This document shows, in pieces, positions 14,682 through 22,294 of a DNA stretch of 52,500 nt. The DNA lies in assembly GCA_902599605.1 (NCBI GenBank), contig CACKFV010000005.1:1-52500 (forward strand). Reading direction: 5' to 3'. This stretch comes from an uncultured Pelagibacteraceae bacterium. Its GTDB lineage: Bacteria; Pseudomonadota; Alphaproteobacteria; Pelagibacterales; Pelagibacteraceae. Below the pieces are notes generated by a model. It was not told where the DNA came from, searched no databases, and saw only the letters and a program-made list of their open reading frames with translations. The translations under genes and the position numbers were made by a program. Every line of letters starts with the position of its first letter. The first letter of the stretch is position 1.

Positions 14682-15946
14682 TTTAAATTAAGAACTTCCC
14701 CAATTAAATAAAGCGATCCAGTCACTAAGGTTATAGTATTCATATCTTTTGAGTTTAAGTGAATTGCATCATCGATACTGTCGGAAATTTTTAGGTTAAA
14801 ATTGAGATTGCTTATTTTTTCCTCAAATTCTTTTTTTGAAATTCCTCCATCCTGATTAGGTATTTCAATTATAGTAACTGAATTTACTAGACCTTCAAAA
14901 GATTTCATAAATTTTTGATGTTCCTTATCTTTCATCATGGCTACAATAAGATTAACTTTTTGATTTTGGTTTTTAATCCAATCTGCAATAACATAACTGC
15001 TTGAAATGTTATGACCCCCATCAACCACCAATCTGTTGTTACCAGCAATCTTTTTGAGTTTTCCAGACTTAATTTCCTGTAATCTTCCTTTAAGAGTGAT
15101 ATTTTGAATACCTAATTTGATATCTTGATCTTTAACGTTGAATATTTTTCTAGATGCTGCAATTGAAGTACTTATATTATAAAGTTGATGGTCTCCTAGA
15201 ATATTGGGTTCAGGTAATAATAATTCACCAATATCATCTTGGTATTGGATGAAGCTATTATCTGATCTTGAAATATTGAAGTTTTTCCCAAAAAAATATT
15301 TGTTTGATGTATTTAGTCTTAAAGATCCTTTTACTTTTTTACCTATTTCATCAGTTACTTGTTTGTTTACAAAAATATTAGAATTTAAAAGCTTATTAGT
15401 TTTTTCATATATAACCCCATCGATACTCTTGTTTTCTAACCATTGAAAATGATCATTGTGAATAACCCCGATCAATGTCATCAAATTTTTTTTAAAAACA
15501 TTGGTACTATCAAATTGATGAAATAATCCAGCTTCGATTATATTAATATTACTTTTGAAGCTTTCTGCGTATTTTAAAAAGGCACATGTGAGAACTTCAA
15601 ACACAGTCGCGTTATCATCTCCTAAAACTCTTTCAATGTCTTCTAATAATTTAATAAGATTTTCCTCATCAATCTCATTATCATTAAATACAAAGCGTTC
15701 AGTATAGAATTGAAGATGCGGAGAGGTATACATATTACACTTTAATCCAGCTTGATTAAGGATTGCTTTTAAACTGTAAGCCATGCTTGCCTTAGCATTG
15801 GTACCGACTATTGACACCACATTTTCAAGTTTGTCTTGAGGATTTCCAAGTTTTTTTAAAAGATTAAAAGTTCGACCTAAGGATAGGTCTAATTTCTTTT
15901 TATGATGCTTCTCTAGTTGTGATATTAGCTTCTGAAGTTTGTTCAT
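14678..15946 (-). CDS. folC: FolC-like folylpolyglutamate/dihydrofolate synthase with altered P-loop
   Basis: Full-length (422 aa) member of the Mur-ligase-type FolC family, which adds glutamate to dihydropteroate and folates. Order of features: SIVGTNAKAS (residues 45-54; family norm GTNGKGS), SPHLQFYTERF, EAGLFHQFDSTNV (138-150; family norm EVGLGGRLDATN), HFQWL and DGGHN near 312. The P-loop lysine, the acidic residues and the His of the metal/ADP sites remain, but both glycines of the loop are alanine and the GGRLD motif is lost. It starts inside accD (47-nt overlap). It is either a divergent genuine FolC or a relative with changed substrate. Confidence 0.75.
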   Translation of the reverse strand: MNKLQKLISQLEKHHKKKLDLSLGRTFNLLKKLGNPQDKLENVVSIVGTNAKASMAYSLKAILNQAGLKCNMYTSPHLQFYTERFVFNDNEIDEENLIKLLEDIERVLGDDNATVFEVLTCAFLKYAESFKSNINIIEAGLFHQFDSTNVFKKNLMTLIGVIHNDHFQWLENKSIDGVIYEKTNKLLNSNIFVNKQVTDEIGKKVKGSLRLNTSNKYFFGKNFNISRSDNSFIQYQDDIGELLLPEPNILGDHQLYNISTSIAASRKIFNVKDQDIKLGIQNITLKGRLQEIKSGKLKKIAGNNRLVVDGGHNISSSYVIADWIKNQNQKVNLIVAMMKDKEHQKFMKSFEGLVNSVTIIEIPNQDGGISKKEFEEKISNLNFNLKISDSIDDAIHLNSKDMNTITLVTGSLYLIGEVLNLN

Positions 15947-16835
15947 TATTTTCTGAACTTACTTGAGATTTCTTATTTAGCAAAATAGATAATAATGAAC
16001 CTAGTTTTTCAGGCAAATCTTTTCTATCAATTATGTTGTCTATAAATCCTTTTTCTAAAGCCCAGCTAGCTTTTTGAAAATCAGCTGGTAATTCCTCCTT
16101 GATTGTGCCCTCGATTACGCGCCTTCCACTGAAAATTATTTCAGAATTTTCATTTTCAGCAATAGCTATATCTGAAAGATTTGCATAACTTGCAGAAATT
16201 CCTCCGCTACACTTCCAGTGGAATAACACAATGTACGGCAAGTTTGTATTTTTTTTAAATTCACTTACTGCAACAGTGGTACGTGTCATACCAACTAAAG
16301 CTCGTGCTCCTTGAAACATAATTTGTCCGCCACCGCAAGGTGCTAAGATTAGACTTGTATTATTTTTTGTAGCATATTCAGCTGCAAATATTATGGCCTC
16401 AGACTCGTTTTGGCCATGGGCTCCACCTATGAACTCAAAGTTTACAACGGCCATAGTTACATCAATTCCTTTTAATTTGCCTTTTGCAACAAGTATGGCA
16501 CAATCCTGTTTTGTCTTCTTTTTTGCTTGTTTAAGTCTTTCTTTGTATGATTTTTTATCAACCCAATCTAAAACATCTTCCTCATAAAGTGGTGTTTTTA
16601 GTATTTCATAATTTCCATAATCGAACATCATATCAAATCGTTGTACTGGAGTTATATGGAAGTGTTTATTGCAACTTGGACAAACAAATAAATTTTTCTC
16701 TAGGTCAGCCTTCGACATTGGTCCCTTACAACAAGAAATCCAATCGCTATTTTCAATATCTGACTTTGAAGGTCTTTTTTTAAAAATCTTTTTGATTTTT
16801 TCACCAAATCTAAGTGTTTTTTTTAACCAGTTCAT
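15900..16835 (-). CDS. accD: AccD-like acetyl-CoA carboxylase carboxyltransferase beta subunit
   Basis: A 311-residue crotonase-fold subunit that normally forms the alpha2beta2 carboxyltransferase with AccA to make malonyl-CoA. N-terminal MNWLKKTLRF is typical of AccD. The zinc ribbon is irregular: Cys35-Cys36 adjacent, then CPSC at 52-55. The oxyanion-hole glycine pairs are kept (CGGG at 167-170; SGG at 210-212), but surrounding text differs from the family: SGGARMQEG is CGGGQIMFQG, DPTTGGVSAS is HWKCSGGISAS, FAGPRVIEQT is FSGRRVIEGT. Position between trpA and folC is the normal alphaproteobacterial one. The accA gene lies 22 kb away and looks ordinary. Confidence 0.78.
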   Translation of the reverse strand: MNWLKKTLRFGEKIKKIFKKRPSKSDIENSDWISCCKGPMSKADLEKNLFVCPSCNKHFHITPVQRFDMMFDYGNYEILKTPLYEEDVLDWVDKKSYKERLKQAKKKTKQDCAILVAKGKLKGIDVTMAVVNFEFIGGAHGQNESEAIIFAAEYATKNNTSLILAPCGGGQIMFQGARALVGMTRTTVAVSEFKKNTNLPYIVLFHWKCSGGISASYANLSDIAIAENENSEIIFSGRRVIEGTIKEELPADFQKASWALEKGFIDNIIDRKDLPEKLGSLLSILLNKKSQVSSENNEQTSEANITTREAS

Positions 16836-17653
16836 TACTCTATTCCTTTAGCAATCTGTTTAACATATTCTCCTACAAATTGCGCTAAATTTTTATTGCT
16901 CAAACCATTTTGTGAACCCTCTTTAATTTTTTCAACTATTGAACTTCCACAAACAACTAAATCTGCAAGTTTTGAGACTTTTTTTACATCATCCAAACTT
17001 TTAATTCCAAAGCCAACACCAATAGGAATTTTGGACTGTTTTCTAATCATTTTTGATAATTTCTTAACATTATTTAAGTTCACATCTTTTGAACCGGTCA
17101 CTCCTGCGTAAGATACTATGTAAACCCATGAAGAGCATTTTTTTAAACTTTGTTTGATATAATTGCTATCATTAGTCGGAGCAATTAATTTTATAAAAGC
17201 CATGTCGTTTTTAGTAAGTCCTTTAAAAATCTGGTCATCTTCAGGTGCCTCATTGTTACTATCCACAACAATGCAACCATCGACACCACTTTTTTTACAG
17301 TCTTCAATATATCGATCAATACCATAAACGTGGATTTGGTTTAAGTAGCCCATTGTAACAAAAGCAGTATCAGAAGTTATTTCTCTTTTTACATCCTTAA
17401 TAAGTTGAAAAATTTTTTCAGTTTTAGCACCAGATTTTATCGCTCTGTCGTTAGCGCTCATTATTATGGAACTATCTGACGTTGAGGTGTTAAAACTAAC
17501 CCCAATTTCTAGAACTGAGCAATATTTAGATAGTTCAATTAATATCTGTTTTGAACTTTCATAATCTGGATCCATTCCAGTGACAAAACCAACAAAGCAA
17601 GATTTATTTTCTGATTTAGCCTTTGCAAAAATTCTTTGAAAAGTTTTATTCAT
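16835..17653 (-). CDS. trpA: Tryptophan synthase alpha-chain-like protein
   Basis: A 272-residue TIM barrel that normally cleaves indole-3-glycerol phosphate to indole. The two catalytic residues fall at exactly the standard positions, Glu49 (VLEIGV) and Asp60 (TSTSD), and the phosphate-binding end is intact (GVTGSKD, GFGI, CGSSIV). But the near-invariant loop PFSDPxADGPxIQ is replaced by SFNTSTSDSSIIM, and YNPI and PDLPPEE read LNQI and VDSNNEA. The gene overlaps trpB by 8 nt and touches accD. Retained catalysis with a changed indole pocket points to either strong divergence or altered substrate. Confidence 0.78.
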   Translation of the reverse strand: MNKTFQRIFAKAKSENKSCFVGFVTGMDPDYESSKQILIELSKYCSVLEIGVSFNTSTSDSSIIMSANDRAIKSGAKTEKIFQLIKDVKREITSDTAFVTMGYLNQIHVYGIDRYIEDCKKSGVDGCIVVDSNNEAPEDDQIFKGLTKNDMAFIKLIAPTNDSNYIKQSLKKCSSWVYIVSYAGVTGSKDVNLNNVKKLSKMIRKQSKIPIGVGFGIKSLDDVKKVSKLADLVVCGSSIVEKIKEGSQNGLSNKNLAQFVGEYVKQIAKGIE

Positions 17654-18896
17654 TATCTTTTTTATATTTTAACATTCTTGCAACATTTGACTCACCCGAA
17701 CCACATAGATGTATTAAATGATTTTCTTTAGGGTTCTTTCTTTTTTTAATCTCCTTAAGTGCAGCATGTATTACATAACATGCCTCAATAGCTGGAAGTA
17801 TGCCTGTTTTCTTACACATCATTAAAAAAGTTTCTTGCGCTTCTTTATCAGTTGTTGCTCTAAATTTTATTCTGCCTGTACTTGCCATGTAACATATTTC
17901 TGGTCCTGTTCCACTGAAGTCGAGCCCACTGGCCTCTGTTTCAGAAGGGTCTACTTGGCCGTCTGCGTCCATTAAAACGTTTGATCGTGCACCTAATAAA
18001 ATTCCAATAGGAGCTTTACTTGTAATTGTTGCCGCGTGAGCTCCTGATGCAATTCCCTTTCCAGCAGACTCTATCCCAAAAATATCAACATTTTTTTCAT
18101 TATAAAAAGGATAGCTTATTGCTGATAAATTTGATCCTCCCCCACACACTGCAAACACAGTTGAAGGTGATTTACCTATTAAATCTCTCATTTGCTTTTT
18201 TGCAATTCTACCAATAATACTTGCAAAAGTTCTCACCATTAATGGGTATGGGTGAGGTCCACATACAGAACCTACAACGTACATCGCAGTAGGATCACTT
18301 TGCCAACTTCTAAGAGCTGCAGCCATTGCTGGCAAAAGCGACTTTGTAGAATCGTGACATACTTTTATATCTGCACCGTAAAGTTCAGTTATATCTTTAT
18401 TCAAGGAAACCTTTTCCGCATCAAGTGCACCGATGTGCACTTCACAAGAAAGATTTAGTTTGGCACATGCTGAGGCAACAGCCCTAGCGTTCATAGAGGC
18501 ACCAGTTTCAGTAATTATTTTCTTGGCTTTGAGAATATGTTTAGCAAAAAAAACAGAACTAAAAGCACTAACGGGTTTATGGGAACTGTCATGATGAAGA
18601 TCAGTTCTTTTAAGAAAAATTTTCCCTATTTTTTTTTCTCCACCAGCTATTTCCTCAAGTTCCTTGCTTCTCAGAATTGGTGTCACAATACCAATATGAT
18701 TAACAAGTTGTTCTTCAAGGTCAGCTAAGAATTTCTCGTTTTTCATTGCTTTTTTAAATCCTGTCTCAACTTTTTTTAGATTAGGGATAAGCAGTGGGCT
18801 TATATATTGTCCACCATATTTCTCTCCTGTTTTTTTATTGGTCCAATAACCTAAATTATCAGGGGGATTATGTTCTTTAAAAGGAGGTATTTTCAT
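17646..18896 (-). CDS. trpB: Tryptophan synthase beta-chain-like PLP enzyme
   Basis: A 416-residue fold-type II PLP enzyme that normally condenses indole and serine. The PLP lysine Lys107 (SHK), Glu130 (ITETGA), the phosphate loop GGGSN (252-256) and Asp310 region (MDADGQ) are present. Changed positions: NHTGAHKINN is HHDSSHKPVS, TGAGQHGVA is TGASMNARA (Gln and His of the substrate site lost), and LSGRGDKD is LCGSGESN, replacing the serine that bonds the PLP ring nitrogen by cysteine. It overlaps trpF by 20 nt and trpA by 8. The protein looks active but possibly not as a standard tryptophan synthase. Confidence 0.8.
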   Translation of the reverse strand: MKIPPFKEHNPPDNLGYWTNKKTGEKYGGQYISPLLIPNLKKVETGFKKAMKNEKFLADLEEQLVNHIGIVTPILRSKELEEIAGGEKKIGKIFLKRTDLHHDSSHKPVSAFSSVFFAKHILKAKKIITETGASMNARAVASACAKLNLSCEVHIGALDAEKVSLNKDITELYGADIKVCHDSTKSLLPAMAAALRSWQSDPTAMYVVGSVCGPHPYPLMVRTFASIIGRIAKKQMRDLIGKSPSTVFAVCGGGSNLSAISYPFYNEKNVDIFGIESAGKGIASGAHAATITSKAPIGILLGARSNVLMDADGQVDPSETEASGLDFSGTGPEICYMASTGRIKFRATTDKEAQETFLMMCKKTGILPAIEACYVIHAALKEIKKRKNPKENHLIHLCGSGESNVARMLKYKKDNE

Positions 18897-19497
18897 TTGA
18901 TTTATTAATTTTTTTCATAAAATTTTTTATTCTTAGGTGATCTTTTTGTCCAAATTTAGATTCCAAACTAGACGATAAATCAAAAAAGTTAACCCCTAAT
19001 TTTATCATATTATCAATATTATATTCCGAAATAGAACCTGCCACAGCAAATCTTTCTCCTTTAGGAAGTTTAGCAATTAGGTTTTCTGGAAATTTTATTG
19101 ATTGTTCCATTCCAGGAGTATCAAATAAAATCAAATTAGCTTCTTCATATTTTTTATAATATTCAATATCAGCCTCATTTTTAATTTTAATTGCTTTAAT
19201 AACTTTTAATCCCATCGATTTTATCTCCTTTACTCTCTCTTTGGTTTCTGATCCATGTAGTTGGATGTAATCAAAATTTTTAAGAATATTTTTTTTAATA
19301 AACTCATTGCTGGGATCAACAGTAACAGCGACAAACAATGAGCTTTTCTTTTCGTAGCCTTGTAATTTTTTTATCTCCTCAAGATTTAGGTTTCTGGGTG
19401 ATTTTTCATAAAATACGAAACCTAAAAAATCCACTTTAAGATCAATACAAAGTTGAACATCTCTGGTTGGATTTAAACCACAAATCTTTATTTTCAT
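18877..19497 (-). CDS. trpF: Phosphoribosylanthranilate isomerase-like protein
   Basis: A 206-residue TIM barrel that normally isomerises phosphoribosylanthranilate. The general base Cys6 (KICGL) and general acid Asp126 (LILFDT) are at their standard places, with GFVFYEKSPR and QLHG also typical. The glycine-rich phosphate loop GGTG expected just after Asp126 is missing (the segment reads TPGMEQSIKFP), LAGGL is VAGSI, and SSGVE is SSSLE. It overlaps trpB by 20 nt and its start meets the pyrF stop. The missing phosphate loop is the most striking departure in the trp group. Confidence 0.75.
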   Translation of the reverse strand: MKIKICGLNPTRDVQLCIDLKVDFLGFVFYEKSPRNLNLEEIKKLQGYEKKSSLFVAVTVDPSNEFIKKNILKNFDYIQLHGSETKERVKEIKSMGLKVIKAIKIKNEADIEYYKKYEEANLILFDTPGMEQSIKFPENLIAKLPKGERFAVAGSISEYNIDNMIKLGVNFFDLSSSLESKFGQKDHLRIKNFMKKINKSNENTSF

Positions 19498-20171
19498 TAT
19501 CTTAATTCTTTAGCAAGATTTTGAACATTTTTTTTGACGTTGCCTCGAGTAATAGCTCTCCCAATGACTATCCAATCAGATTTAACTTTCTTAGCTTCCA
19601 TAGAACGTTTTTGATCATAATTTTTTTTTCCGATTTGAACTCCAGGAGTAATAATTTCTTTTTTAAAAATTTTTCTTAAAGAACTAACTTCATAAGGGCT
19701 ACAAACTAGAGCATCTAAGGAGGCTTTTTTTGCAAGTTTGGCTTGATGGATTACTAGACTTTTCAAAGATTTGTTGTATCCAATTAATCTTAAATCATTA
19801 TCATTTAATGAGGTGAGGGTTGTCACACCTATTATTTTTGTCCTTCCCGAAACTTTTTTTACAGCCTTTAATGCAGCCAAACCAGAAGAAATATGAACTG
19901 TAAGATAATCGATCTTTAAATCTTTTAAAGCTTTTACAGCTGACACCATTGTATTCACTGTATCTTTTAATTTTAAATCAATAAAAATTATCTTATTCCT
20001 TAAAGTTGATATAAATCTTCTTCCATTTTTAGAATTCATAAACTCCAATCCAAATTTATAGCCTACTTTAATTTCTTTTGTTTGTGAGTCTCTAATTATT
20101 TTTTTTGCCTTGGAGACTTTATTAGTATCTACAGCAATAAATATTTTTTTTTTATTCATCATTAACTTCAC
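19497..20171 (-). CDS. pyrF: Orotidine 5'-phosphate decarboxylase
   Basis: Makes UMP from OMP, the last step of de novo pyrimidine synthesis. The catalytic DxKxxD array is clear in FIDLKLKDTVNT (about residues 63-74), followed by YLTVHIS, GVTTLTS, VCSPYE and the phosphate-binding end ITPGVQIG and IGRAITR. Length (about 221-224 aa) is normal. Three in-frame ATGs (20171, 20162, 20159) could start translation; all lie inside the ihfB 3' end, so coupling with ihfB is likely. In contrast to its downstream neighbours its active-site motifs are ordinary. Confidence 0.92.
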   Translation of the reverse strand: MKLMMNKKKIFIAVDTNKVSKAKKIIRDSQTKEIKVGYKFGLEFMNSKNGRRFISTLRNKIIFIDLKLKDTVNTMVSAVKALKDLKIDYLTVHISSGLAALKAVKKVSGRTKIIGVTTLTSLNDNDLRLIGYNKSLKSLVIHQAKLAKKASLDALVCSPYEVSSLRKIFKKEIITPGVQIGKKNYDQKRSMEAKKVKSDWIVIGRAITRGNVKKNVQNLAKELR

Positions 20172-20439
20172 GAAATAGATCTTTTGACATTTTAAAATTT
20201 ATACTTTTTTTTTCTTCAACTATTACTCGCTCTCCGGTTCTTGGATTTCTTGAGGTTTTGCTTCTTTGATTTTTAGTAAAAAAAACACCCCACCCGCGAA
20301 GTTCAACTCTTTCATCATTTTTAAGAGCTGATTTTACTTCGTTTATAAATATATCAAAAAATTTCTCTAAATCTTTTTTTAACAGATTTGGGTAAGTTTT
20401 GGATAATTGTTTTACTAATTCTGACTTAGTTATCGGCAA
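20152..20439 (-). CDS. ihfB: Integration host factor subunit beta (HU/IHF family)
   Basis: A 95-residue DNA-bending protein. It begins MPITKSELVKQLSKTYP and contains the beta-arm region with RNPRTGERV (residues about 65-73) carrying the intercalating proline. IHF-beta rather than HU is supported by its place directly after rpsA, as in most alphaproteobacteria. Some usual residues differ: RGFGxF is RGWGVF and GRNPRTG is SRNPRTG. The gene follows rpsA by 12 nt and overlaps pyrF. Confidence 0.88.
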   Translation of the reverse strand: MPITKSELVKQLSKTYPNLLKKDLEKFFDIFINEVKSALKNDERVELRGWGVFFTKNQRSKTSRNPRTGERVIVEEKKSINFKMSKDLFREVNDE

Positions 20440-20451
20440 TTTATTTTTTAC

Positions 20452-22188
20452 CTATTTTTTTTCTTTACCTTTTTTCTTAAGTTTATCAGATAAAGTTGAA
20501 AAAGGTAAATTTTTTCCCGACGAGCTTCCTTCGGTACCATACTTCTCTAAAGCTTCCTTTTTTTGTATTTCTTCAAGAAGTTTAATACTTAGAGATACTT
20601 TTCGTTTTTCAAGATTCAGTTCAGCCACGGCACAGTCGATACGCTCCCCGCCAACAAATCTTGAAGGACGGGCATCACTCGCATTTACAGCTATTTGAGA
20701 TTTTTTAATTAATACATTCATTTCACATCCTTCTGGCTGAACAACCAAACCTTTTGCGTCAGATGAAACTATTTTTACAGTAATTATGTCGTTTATTTTC
20801 TTATTCTCTCTGAAATAATCAAACGGATCTTTTTGAGTTTGTTTTAGACCAACTCTAACCTTTTGTTGATCTTCTTTAATTTCTAAAATTTTAACTTTAA
20901 TTTTATCTCCAATTTTATATTTTTTTAATTCAGTTTCAGGATCATTTGTGTAGTGAAGATCATTACAGTGTAAAAATCCTGAAATATCGTATCCATTCAA
21001 TTTTACATAAAGGGCATAATCATTTGAACTTTCTACTACTCCTTCAATGGTGCTTCCGACTGGACTCTTTTCAGTTAAAACTTTGAAAGGATTATCAAGT
21101 GTTAGTCTGTGGGATACAGCAATCCTTCGTTTTTCATTATCTATCTCTGTTATAATTACAGGTATCATACTACCAACTTTAAAAGCTTTTTTTGGGTTTA
21201 CATTTTTTTTTGACCAACTTATTTGGCTCGAGTGTAGTAAGCAAGTTAAGCCTGCCTCGAGTTCTACAAAAATTCCGAACTCCATAAGTTTTATAACCTT
21301 AGCCTCGTACTTTTTGTTAAGTTCATAATTAGAAATTTTTTCAAATGGGTCTGGAGAAAGCTGTTTTATTGAACAACCAATTTGCAATTTTTCTTTATCA
21401 ATTGAAATGATCTTTAAATCACTTTTGTCACCAATAGAAAAGACGTCGTTTAAATCATTCACCCTTGACCAATCTACTTCGCTCTGATGAACCAAAATGT
21501 CCAGCTCATTGTTAACATTAAAAAAAACTCCAAATGATCCAACACTCTTACAGATCGCATCTTTTAGAATTTGTCCAACTTTATACTTTTCAATAATTTT
21601 TGCTTTGTCTTCTTTTTTACCTGACTCTAGTATTTGTCTTCTTGAAACACATAAATTTCCACGAGCCGTATCAGCTTTTATAATTGCAAATTTTTGTGGT
21701 TCATTAAAAAGGTCAGAAATATCCTTAAGAGGTGTCGTGTGAATTTGGCTACCGGGGCAAAACATTAAAAAACCTGTATCAATATGTTCACATATAGCTC
21801 CTCCCTTAGTTCGACTTACAAACCGTGCAGTTATAGGTTCATTCTTTTTGTAACACTCTAGCAAAATGTTCCACCCTCTTATTTTTTGGGCTTTACTTGC
21901 TGAAACGACAACATTTCCTTCTCGGTCCTCGAGACGTTCCAGCAAAACCTGAATTTTTTCACCAACTTTAATTTTTTTTTCAAGTCCGATGGTTTTTAAT
22001 TCATTAATATCTAAAATTGCTTCTGATTTTAGTCCACAATCTAGAAAGGCAAATTTTTCTGTTACTTTAGTAATAACCCCCTCAATTATTTTGCCTTCTA
22101 CAAGACTTTGAGTTTTTGTGAATTGAGTGTCTAGTAATTTTTCAAATTCTTTAGATGCCTCTGTCTTAGCGCTTTTGAATATTTCCAT
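20452..22188 (-). CDS. rpsA: 30S ribosomal protein S1
   Basis: A 578-residue protein with six S1-type OB repeats in tandem, the normal layout for proteobacterial S1, which recruits mRNA to the 30S subunit. Repeat cores include VITKVTEKFAFLDCGLKSEA, GGAICEHI, KSVGSFGVFF, FGIFVELEAGLTCLLHSS and later VVESSNDYALYVKL. In several repeats the usual GLxGLVHxSE text is altered (GLTCLLHSSQ, NELDILVHQSE). The C-terminal tail is Lys-rich. cmk normally lies just upstream between aroA and rpsA; here only a 106-nt gap is present. S1 matters in this genome because most genes have no Shine-Dalgarno sequence. Confidence 0.92.
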   Translation of the reverse strand: MEIFKSAKTEASKEFEKLLDTQFTKTQSLVEGKIIEGVITKVTEKFAFLDCGLKSEAILDINELKTIGLEKKIKVGEKIQVLLERLEDREGNVVVSASKAQKIRGWNILLECYKKNEPITARFVSRTKGGAICEHIDTGFLMFCPGSQIHTTPLKDISDLFNEPQKFAIIKADTARGNLCVSRRQILESGKKEDKAKIIEKYKVGQILKDAICKSVGSFGVFFNVNNELDILVHQSEVDWSRVNDLNDVFSIGDKSDLKIISIDKEKLQIGCSIKQLSPDPFEKISNYELNKKYEAKVIKLMEFGIFVELEAGLTCLLHSSQISWSKKNVNPKKAFKVGSMIPVIITEIDNEKRRIAVSHRLTLDNPFKVLTEKSPVGSTIEGVVESSNDYALYVKLNGYDISGFLHCNDLHYTNDPETELKKYKIGDKIKVKILEIKEDQQKVRVGLKQTQKDPFDYFRENKKINDIITVKIVSSDAKGLVVQPEGCEMNVLIKKSQIAVNASDARPSRFVGGERIDCAVAELNLEKRKVSLSIKLLEEIQKKEALEKYGTEGSSSGKNLPFSTLSDKLKKKGKEKK

Positions 22189-22294
22189 AATTTTAAAAAT
22201 CTCGATGTTTTAGATAAAAAAAAAGAATTAATCAAGCCAGAATTGACTAAATCAAGTAAAGATATTAAAGGCTTTTTACCATCTAATATATCAA

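Noticed and set aside
22189-22294. Remnant of cmk between aroA and rpsA
   Set aside because: No frame with a P-loop or other Cmk motif is present in the 106 nt.
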